DNA from: an uncultured bacterium
GTDB taxonomy: Bacteria; Bacillota_I; Bacilli_A; RF39; UBA660
Length of the DNA stretch: 5,047 bases
Assembly (NCBI GenBank): GCA_900314225.1
Contig: OMUM01000022.1
Location: 1 to 5,047 of the forward strand
Direction of reading: 5' to 3'
In this document: piece by piece, positions 1 to 5,047 of the stretch
Position numbering within the stretch: position 1 is the stretch's first letter
Layout: every line of letters starts with the position of its first letter
Program-made: the position numbers and the translations under genes
Notes under the pieces: generated by a model
What the model was told of the DNA's origin: nothing
Databases searched by the model: none
Seen by the model: only the letters and a program-made list of their open reading frames with translations

Positions 1-2161
1 TTGTTACTAAGTAATAAAAATTATTTATATCATAATTACTATAATTAGTAGCAAAATCATCACTATTTTGAATCAATTTATAAGTATTTCCACTACTACA
101 AGTAGTATTACTACAATTTTGTCCAGAACCATTATAATATAGTGAACTATCCCCACTTACATCTTCTTTATAATAGAAGCCTGTTAAATCAGTTATATTA
201 TCAATATCAAGTTCATCTGTTTCATGACAATCTTGATATTCAGTACCAGCTGGCGTTATATTGAATGTAGCATCATCTCTTCTATAACGTCCTCTACCTG
301 CTGAAGTAAAGAAGTAATAAGTTTTTGAAGAATCATATTCTGTATCTTCTGTTAATTTGTAATATGTACAGCTACTATTATAACAGCGATTGCTATTTGA
401 ATTGTAATAATAGGTCCCATTTTGATAATATCCATTATATCTTTCGTAGTAACCTACAGTTGCTTCTTCGTAGTATTCTTCTCCATCTATAAATGAGTAT
501 TGATCTTCTTCTATTGTTTTAGTCTCACATACTACTTTTTGTTTTACCTTTTTCATGCCATAATCATCAAAAGAGCTAATTTTACTAGTATCAGTTTGAA
601 TATTCGCATCATACCAAATAGCATTCATAGTAATACTAATATTATTAGTATTTGAAACTGGAATTGTTAAATACCTTGTATAATAATCTTTATCAAAAGA
701 AATAACTGCCCCAGAATAACTTGTAGCCCAACCATTAAAACCTTTACCAGTAGGTCTTGCACTAAATGGATTATCAATTAATTCAATTTTAACCTTTCCA
801 TCAACTATTGGATAATATCTATAATAAATATATTCCGTAGCATTTTCGGTTGGAGAAACATGGCCAACTAAACTACTATCATTATAGTCTTGGCCAAGAT
901 AGGCAATGGCTACTTGTACTAAATTAGAAGATGAATATCTTAAACTATAACTTGGTAAATTAGCACTTGTTACTTCAGTATAGTTTTGTCCCATATAATA
1001 ATTCCAACTAGACTCCAAATCATTTACATAAACAATTCCATTGCTTACTCCAGATTCATGTACAGCAATACTATTTTGAGGAGCTTTTAAAACAAACTTT
1101 TTAGTAACAGGATTATTTTCAGTATTAGATGTCTTCTCATACTCTTTTAAAATAAGTTTACCATCATTAAATGTAAAATAATAATCAGTATTATTTTCAT
1201 TAAATGTAGTTGTAATATTATCTTCAGTTACTTCTTTATCTCCTAAATAATATTTACTATTATTAACATAATAATTATTAGTAGATTTAGGATCTCCAGA
1301 AATATTAAATTTAAATTTATCATAAGAGAAATGATTAGAAGTTATATCAAATAAAGTATTATTAACATTACTTTCTAATTTATTAGAAAATAGACCAATA
1401 TTATCAATATAAGAAGTATTTAAATCTAAATTTAAATAAATATTACTAATATTTAGATTAGATGATATTGTTCCACCTATTCCTCCAATAATATTATCTT
1501 TATTATAAGTAGTATCACTTAAATCAATGCTGCCACCTACAATAGATATATTATTTATACTACCAAGATATTTATTATCTTCATCTACTTCGCCAGATGA
1601 ATTAATATTTCCAGCGATTAGACCAATGGACATTTTATTATCACTTTTTGATGACTTTATACTATAGGAAGAAATATTTAAATTAGTAATTGTTGCATTT
1701 TCAGTAGTAGAAAATAATCCATAATAATCAGTACCATTATAAGTATTGGCTTTATCTATTAAAATATTACTTATAGTATGTCCTCTACCATCTAAGCTAC
1801 CTTTAAATATTTTACTATCATCTGTAGAAATAGTTCCGATACTACTAATTGAATGATTATCTAAATCAATATCTTCACTTATAGCATAATACTTAGTATT
1901 AAAACTATTGTAATCATCACCTTCAATTAGATTTTTAAAATATATTAATTCACTACCATTACTAATTAGATAGGGATTTTCTTTTGTTCCATTTCCAGAA
2001 GAAAAAGAAGTTGCAACTGTTACTCCATCCCACTTTTCTACTTCTGCAAGAGTTGATCTACTAACTAAAAAACTATATATAAAATAAACAAGTAATAAAA
2101 CAATAAGAGCAGCAAATATACTTATATAAATAGTTTTTTTCTCAGAAATAACTTTATTCAC
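1..2161 (-). CDS. Large secreted/surface-anchored GLUG-repeat protein, C-terminus cut by window edge
   Basis: The open frame starts at a GTG at 2161 and runs off the left edge, giving 720 visible residues. An in-frame TGA lies 9 bases upstream, so the start cannot be further up. The N-terminus is a signal or anchor segment: polar MNKVISEKKT, hydrophobic residues 11-33, then SRSTLA-E around 34-40 as a possible cleavage site. Residues 56-275 look like a GLUG-type beta-helix: GTKENPYLIS, then IDLDNHSI, SLDGRGHTISNILI and YYGLF, followed by further weak copies (IGLIAGNI, IGGIGGTI, IGLFSNKL). Residues 455-518 resemble a degenerate InlB/Listeria-Bacteroides repeat (GKGFNGW ... ITMNAIWYDA). Residues 545-720 are Tyr-rich with all six cysteines. 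The role is inferred: cell-surface adhesion or wall-associated structure. The gene sits 20 bases downstream of a SipW-like signal peptidase and is probably cotranscribed with it and processed by it. Family assignment was made by eye. The missing C-terminus could hold an anchor motif. Confidence 0.85.
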   Translation of the reverse strand, partial: MNKVISEKKTIYISIFAALIVLLLVYFIYSFLVSRSTLAEVEKWDGVTVATSFSSGNGTKENPYLISNGSELIYFKNLIEGDDYNSFNTKYYAISEDIDLDNHSISSIGTISTDDSKIFKGSLDGRGHTISNILIDKANTYNGTDYYGLFSTTENATITNLNISSYSIKSSKSDNKMSIGLIAGNINSSGEVDEDNKYLGSINNISIVGGSIDLSDTTYNKDNIIGGIGGTISSNLNISNIYLNLDLNTSYIDNIGLFSNKLESNVNNTLFDITSNHFSYDKFKFNISGDPKSTNNYYVNNSKYYLGDKEVTEDNITTTFNENNTDYYFTFNDGKLILKEYEKTSNTENNPVTKKFVLKAPQNSIAVHESGVSNGIVYVNDLESSWNYYMGQNYTEVTSANLPSYSLRYSSSNLVQVAIAYLGQDYNDSSLVGHVSPTENATEYIYYRYYPIVDGKVKIELIDNPFSARPTGKGFNGWATSYSGAVISFDKDYYTRYLTIPVSNTNNISITMNAIWYDANIQTDTSKISSFDDYGMKKVKQKVVCETKTIEEDQYSFIDGEEYYEEATVGYYERYNGYYQNGTYYYNSNSNRCYNSSCTYYKLTEDTEYDSSKTYYFFTSAGRGRYRRDDATFNITPAGTEYQDCHETDELDIDNITDLTGFYYKEDVSGDSSLYYNGSGQNCSNTTCSSGNTYKLIQNSDDFATNYSNYDINNFYYLVT
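2..529 (-). repeat. Two degenerate Cys/Tyr-rich protein repeats in the surface protein
   Basis: This lies within the surface-protein gene, residues 545-720. Unit 1 has C545 (VVCETK), a Tyr-rich stretch, C593 and C598 (RCYNSSC), then TYYKLTED and KTYYFFTS. Unit 2 has C645 (QDCHETDE), then GFYYKED, C683 and C688 (NCSNTTC), then NTYKLIQNS and NFYYLVT. Equivalent landmarks are 90-100 residues apart. The paired C-x4-C is conserved, with N at the third position and S/T at the fourth and fifth positions between the cysteines. Residues 541-720 contain about 28 Tyr. No cysteine occurs in the first 544 residues. Unit 2 reaches the window edge, so more copies may follow. Confidence 0.6.
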
Positions 2162-2173
2162 TACTCTTCACTT

Positions 2174-2179
2174 CCTCCT
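2174..2179 (-). promoter_or_regulatory. Shine-Dalgarno site (AGGAGG) for the surface protein
   Basis: A perfect AGGAGG lies between the peptidase stop codon and the surface-protein GTG. The spacing to GTG 2161 is 12 bases, longer than usual. Another GTG at 2171 is only 2 bases away and opens a five-codon frame (MKSSE) that ends at TAA across the real start. No ATG or TTG in the correct frame lies closer, so GTG 2161 remains the best start. Confidence 0.75.
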
Positions 2180-2181
2180 GC

Positions 2182-3408
2182 TTAATAACTCTTTATCTTA
2201 ACCATTCTTTCTATTTTATCTAATTCAAAAACATGTTTATTATCAAACCTTGTAGATACTTTTTTCATAAAATCGATTAATGTTTTAATCTGTTTAATAC
2301 TATTTGAATCAGATTTTTTTATAACTTTAAATTTATTTTCATTATCAATCATTACTTTATACTTTAGTATCTTGTATATACCGTCAAACATTTCATCATC
2401 ATTATAAAGAATTGCATATGTAAGTAATCTCAAGTAAACATGTAATGGACAATTATAAATTCTATTTCTAATTGTTTCTGTTAATCCAACTTTATCTAAA
2501 TCATAATCATATATCTCATCAAATGGTGGATTTTCTATTGATTTAGTAAATTCTTCAACATTTCTATCTAGACTTAAAAAACATAGTTTATAGACATATT
2601 GATATTTTGTTAACCATTTCTTATTCATTTTAGCTTTTTGTACATGATTAGTTTTACATTTTAGAATAGATACTACTAAATCAATTGTTTCTTTATCTTG
2701 CGAATTCTTTTTCTTTTTATTATTGTCAGGTTCTTCTAAGAACTCATCTTCATCTAATATTTCAATATTTTCTTCTTTTTCTTTCTCTTCCGCTTCTTTT
2801 TCATGACTTTCATTTAAAGCTTCCATCTCATCTAATGATATTGTAACTGTAAGTCCAGTTGAAGGTTCTTCTTCTTTTCTTGGACTAGTAAATAAATCAT
2901 CAGGTAATTTATCTTTTGACTTATCTGTTTTAATAATATATTTTTTTACTATACCATCAAAATTAATAAGTGCCAGAAATATAAATAGGATGAGAAATAC
3001 TGCAATTGACTTTAAAATAAAACTTGGTGAAACAACTAATGAAACTTTTCCAATAATTTGATCTTTTTTTATTGGATTGTCTGCTAAATTATTAGCATCT
3101 CCTTTTAAGACATAACTGTTATTTTTCATACTTATTAATCTATGAGTAATAATTGCTCCATCATCGCTTTTATAGGTTACAATATCATTCAATTTAATAT
3201 CATCTGTTATTTTAACAAAAACAATATCATTGACTTCAATCTCACCAGACATAGAACCAGATGCTACAACAAAATAAGTATAACCAAAAACATTTACATA
3301 ATCTTTTTTCATAATATCAGTTACTACAAAAGTATAGACACTGATAGTTACTAATAAAACTAAAAAAGTTGTTGCTAATACTTTTAAAACATTTTTTAAT
3401 GTCTTCAT
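2182..3408 (-). CDS. SipW-like (S26B, Ser/His) signal peptidase I with long C-terminal extension
   Basis: This is a membrane signal peptidase of the ER/archaeal/SipW type, which cleaves signal peptides of exported proteins on the outer face of the membrane. Residues 8-30 form the first membrane helix. The catalytic Ser is S52 in ASGSMSG. The general-base His, which replaces the Lys of the bacterial LepB type, is H89 in ITHRLI. The Asp motif is GDANNLAD (D104, D110). The Pro usual in SGSM-x-P is Gly here (G55). Residues 131-149 are a second membrane helix. Enzymes of this family normally end shortly after it, at roughly 150-190 residues. This one continues to 408, with a Glu/Lys-rich linker (about 175-240) and a predicted helical domain (about 241-408) that I do not recognise; by family topology the tail should be cytoplasmic. 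The ATG at 3408 is preceded by a weak GGTGA and an in-frame TAG 18 bases upstream, which fixes the start. The surface-protein gene follows after 20 bases and is its likely substrate. Confidence 0.9.
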   Translation of the reverse strand: MKTLKNVLKVLATTFLVLLVTISVYTFVVTDIMKKDYVNVFGYTYFVVASGSMSGEIEVNDIVFVKITDDIKLNDIVTYKSDDGAIITHRLISMKNNSYVLKGDANNLADNPIKKDQIIGKVSLVVSPSFILKSIAVFLILFIFLALINFDGIVKKYIIKTDKSKDKLPDDLFTSPRKEEEPSTGLTVTISLDEMEALNESHEKEAEEKEKEENIEILDEDEFLEEPDNNKKKKNSQDKETIDLVVSILKCKTNHVQKAKMNKKWLTKYQYVYKLCFLSLDRNVEEFTKSIENPPFDEIYDYDLDKVGLTETIRNRIYNCPLHVYLRLLTYAILYNDDEMFDGIYKILKYKVMIDNENKFKVIKKSDSNSIKQIKTLIDFMKKVSTRFDNKHVFELDKIERMVKIKSY

Positions 3409-3439
3409 GAATTCACCACATTTCTATTCTTCAAGATAT

Positions 3440-3468
3440 ATTATAGCATAGTAAAATTTATAATTCCA
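3440..3468 (-). promoter_or_regulatory. Probable extended -10 promoter of the signal peptidase / surface protein unit
   Basis: On the minus strand, TATAAT lies at 3445-3440 and is preceded by TG plus one base (TGCTATAAT), a perfect extended -10 element. With a 17-base spacer, the -35 position reads TGGAAT (3468-3463), a weak match to TTGACA, as is common when an extended -10 is present. A start of transcription near 3433 would leave a leader of about 25 bases before the ATG at 3408. It lies just downstream of the preceding gene's terminator, which supports an independent transcription unit. Confidence 0.65.
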
Positions 3469-3469
3469 T

Positions 3470-3496
3470 AAAAAAAAAGATATTCGATAATATCTT
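3470..3496 (-). terminator. Intrinsic terminator overlapping the stop codon of the upstream gene
   Basis: Read on the minus strand, AAGATATT (3496-3489), a four-base loop ATCG and AATATCTT (3484-3477) form a perfect 8-base-pair stem, followed by seven more T (3476-3470). The TAA stop of the upstream gene (3497-3495) overlaps the first arm. The stem has a single G-C pair, so it is weak, but the perfect pairing, the T tract and the position at the gene end favour a terminator. No T tract follows the stem in the plus direction. Confidence 0.7.
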
Positions 3497-5047
3497 ACAA
3501 AATATCTAAATTTTCCCTATTTTCTGCTGCTATTTTAGTCATTTGATAAATATTATTAATAGTATTAATATTAATATTTGAATGTTCAATATTTTGAATC
3601 AAATTAATATATCTTAAAGTATCCATTGTAGAATCAATATTATCTTTATTAATTGACTCTTCAGTAACAATCAAATTAAGTAACTTATATTTTTCAGAAA
3701 TTATATCAGTAATATTGTATTCTACTAAAGCATTTGTATCAATTAAAAAATCATTATTTGGATTAAAAATAAACTTAAAATAATTATCTACATTAGAATA
3801 TAGATCTTTATCACTAAAGTTTTCATTAGTAGTAAACATCTTTTCAATAAAATAAAACGAAGATAAACTAATCATAAATAAATCATAAATACTAGCAGAT
3901 TCATTTAATTTATTTAAATTAAAAGTTATTTCTAGATCATAATATTCATCATATAATTTTTTTATTTTTTTTATTTCTTCATTCATCTTTAGCATAGCAT
4001 TTTTCTTTTTTACTTCATCTTTTCTTGAAAAAATTCCAATACCACAGGCTTTTAAATATTCCTTGTAAATTTTAACTCTATTTTTTTCTTCTTTATCAAG
4101 ATCCTTTTTCTTATTTACAAAACTTGTTTTAGCGCTATCCTTATCTTTATATCTTTTTAATAAATCAGTTATTATAAATTCATAACTATAATACTTTTTT
4201 AATTCATTTAAAGTTAGATATAGTCCCATAGTTGAATTATTATAATTAGCCTTACCATATTCATCTAATGAGTTATAATCACTTGTAAAAGTATTAAAAT
4301 TTTTAATTCTAGCAGGACTATTTTCTAAATAATCATTCATTTTAATTTTATCATCAAGAAATTTCTTAGTATTATAATATTCATCTTTAGCAATAGTACT
4401 TCCTATTTTATTTCTTGCGTTAATATACTCTGATATTACAGTGTTTTTATTTAGATTTAATTCATTTAATTCTGAAGTTATCTTTTTATCTACATACTCA
4501 GAAATATTCTTTTTATATTTATTTACAATATTAATCAAGTTCATCTTTAATTGTAATTTAATATCTGGACAATTAAAATAAATGGATTCAAAAATATCAT
4601 TCATGTTATTAAATTTAAAATTTTTAAAATAACTATCCATATATTCTTCTGTAAACATGGTATATTTAAAATCTTCTAGACTAAGTCTAATATTTATTTC
4701 TTTAAACTTATCAAGAAATTTTTTAATAGCCATATTAAGTTCATCTAAAGATGTTTCATCATTAATTGAGGAGATTATAAAATCTAGCTTTAATTTAAAT
4801 GAGTTGGAAATGTTACATGTTAGTTTTACTAACTCAAATAATTTGTTAACATTAGATAATTCTTTATTATATTGATTAGTTTTATCAATAGGCATAATTC
4901 TTTTTAGCCTTTTAATCATTTCATTTTGAATAAGTACTTTATAATTTTTAAATTTTATATTTTCTTTATTTATATAGTTGTTTCTTTCGATAACAGCATT
5001 CTTATGAAATTTTTCTTTTACTCTTTTAGTACCTTCCTTTGTATCAA
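3495..5047 (-). CDS. Hypothetical Lys/Asn-rich helical protein, N-terminus cut by window edge
   Basis: The frame ends at TAA 3497-3495 and stays open to the right edge, giving 516 visible residues. The first in-frame ATG is at 4919, but no Shine-Dalgarno precedes it, and the 42 codons upstream (from DTKEGTKRVKEK to VLIQNE) have no stop and the same Lys/Asn/Glu-rich make-up. The gene therefore most likely starts outside the window. I do not recognise the family. No signal peptide, clear membrane segment or catalytic motif is visible, so it is probably cytoplasmic. Counting from the ATG at 4919, residues 253-331 look like two charged helices (KKKDLDKEEKNRVKIYKEYL and EVKKKNAMLKMNEEIKKIKK) joined by a short CGIGIFSRK turn, a possible coiled-coil hairpin. 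The C-terminal 130 residues are mixed, Asn/Ile-rich and probably helical. It ends in its own terminator, so it is probably not in the same transcript as the signal peptidase. Function unknown. Confidence 0.8.
   Translation of the reverse strand, partial: DTKEGTKRVKEKFHKNAVIERNNYINKENIKFKNYKVLIQNEMIKRLKRIMPIDKTNQYNKELSNVNKLFELVKLTCNISNSFKLKLDFIISSINDETSLDELNMAIKKFLDKFKEINIRLSLEDFKYTMFTEEYMDSYFKNFKFNNMNDIFESIYFNCPDIKLQLKMNLINIVNKYKKNISEYVDKKITSELNELNLNKNTVISEYINARNKIGSTIAKDEYYNTKKFLDDKIKMNDYLENSPARIKNFNTFTSDYNSLDEYGKANYNNSTMGLYLTLNELKKYYSYEFIITDLLKRYKDKDSAKTSFVNKKKDLDKEEKNRVKIYKEYLKACGIGIFSRKDEVKKKNAMLKMNEEIKKIKKLYDEYYDLEITFNLNKLNESASIYDLFMISLSSFYFIEKMFTTNENFSDKDLYSNVDNYFKFIFNPNNDFLIDTNALVEYNITDIISEKYKLLNLIVTEESINKDNIDSTMDTLRYINLIQNIEHSNININTINNIYQMTKIAAENRENLDIL

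Noticed and set aside
1337..1996. Tandem DNA repeats or a CRISPR-like array in the Asn/Ser-rich part of the surface gene
   Set aside because: The recurring AATATT and TAATAT words come from AT-rich Asn/Ile codons in beta-helix repeats. No fixed-length repeat with spacers is present and the frame is intact.
2162..2181. Terminator or promoter between the peptidase and the surface-protein gene
   Set aside because: Only 20 bases separate the genes. They hold the Shine-Dalgarno site and no hairpin or T tract, which supports cotranscription.
3142..3354. Plus-strand open frame of about 70 codons
   Set aside because: It lies antisense within the signal peptidase catalytic domain, has Ile/Asn-rich low-complexity content and no ribosome binding site, and is a shadow of the real gene.
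4657..4875. Plus-strand open frame of about 72 codons
   Set aside because: It is antisense to the Lys/Asn-rich protein. Its Leu/Ser-rich content is what reverse-complemented Lys/Asn/Glu codons give, and no initiation signal is present.
1..5047. Mycoplasma genetic code (TGA as Trp)
   Set aside because: Every Trp in the window is TGG, there is no in-frame TGA, and a TGA just upstream of the GTG start fits use as a stop. Five Trp codons are few, but they point to the standard code.

Overview
The window is strongly AT-rich. All three genes it holds lie on the minus strand, so transcription runs from the right edge (5047) to the left edge (1). Both visible gene ends use TAA. All five tryptophans are TGG, with no in-frame TGA, so the standard bacterial code fits better than the Mycoplasma code. 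The Lys/Asn/Ile-rich proteins, a Shine-Dalgarno site, a type I signal peptidase of the SipW/ER kind and a large secreted GLUG-type surface protein together suggest a low-GC Firmicute or related lineage, for example an uncultured gut Bacilli or Clostridia. This placement is inferred from style, not from a marker gene.

Right part (3495-5047): the C-terminal 516 residues of a Lys/Asn-rich, apparently soluble, helical protein of unknown function. Its reading frame stays open to the window edge, so the ATG at 4919 is probably not the true start. The gene ends inside a small AT-rich hairpin followed by a T run, a probable intrinsic terminator. An extended -10 promoter for the next gene follows directly, so one short intergenic gap (3409-3494) both ends one transcript and starts another.

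Middle part (2182-3408): a membrane signal peptidase I of the Ser/His (S26B, SipW-like) type, with all expected catalytic residues. After its second membrane segment it carries an unusual tail of about 255 residues, made of an acidic/lysine linker and a helical domain I do not recognise.

Left part (1-2161): a long gene, cut by the left edge, starting 20 bases after the peptidase stop behind a strong AGGAGG. Its visible 720 residues read as a secreted or anchored surface protein: an N-terminal membrane/signal segment, a GLUG-like beta-helix region, a possible InlB-like module, and a Tyr-rich, Cys-bearing region of two degenerate repeats. The repeat region has different codon use from the rest of the gene.

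The most coherent reading is a two-gene export unit: a dedicated SipW-type peptidase and the surface protein it may process, comparable in logic to sipW-tasA. The most unusual elements are the large extension on the peptidase and the Cys/Tyr repeat region of the surface protein.
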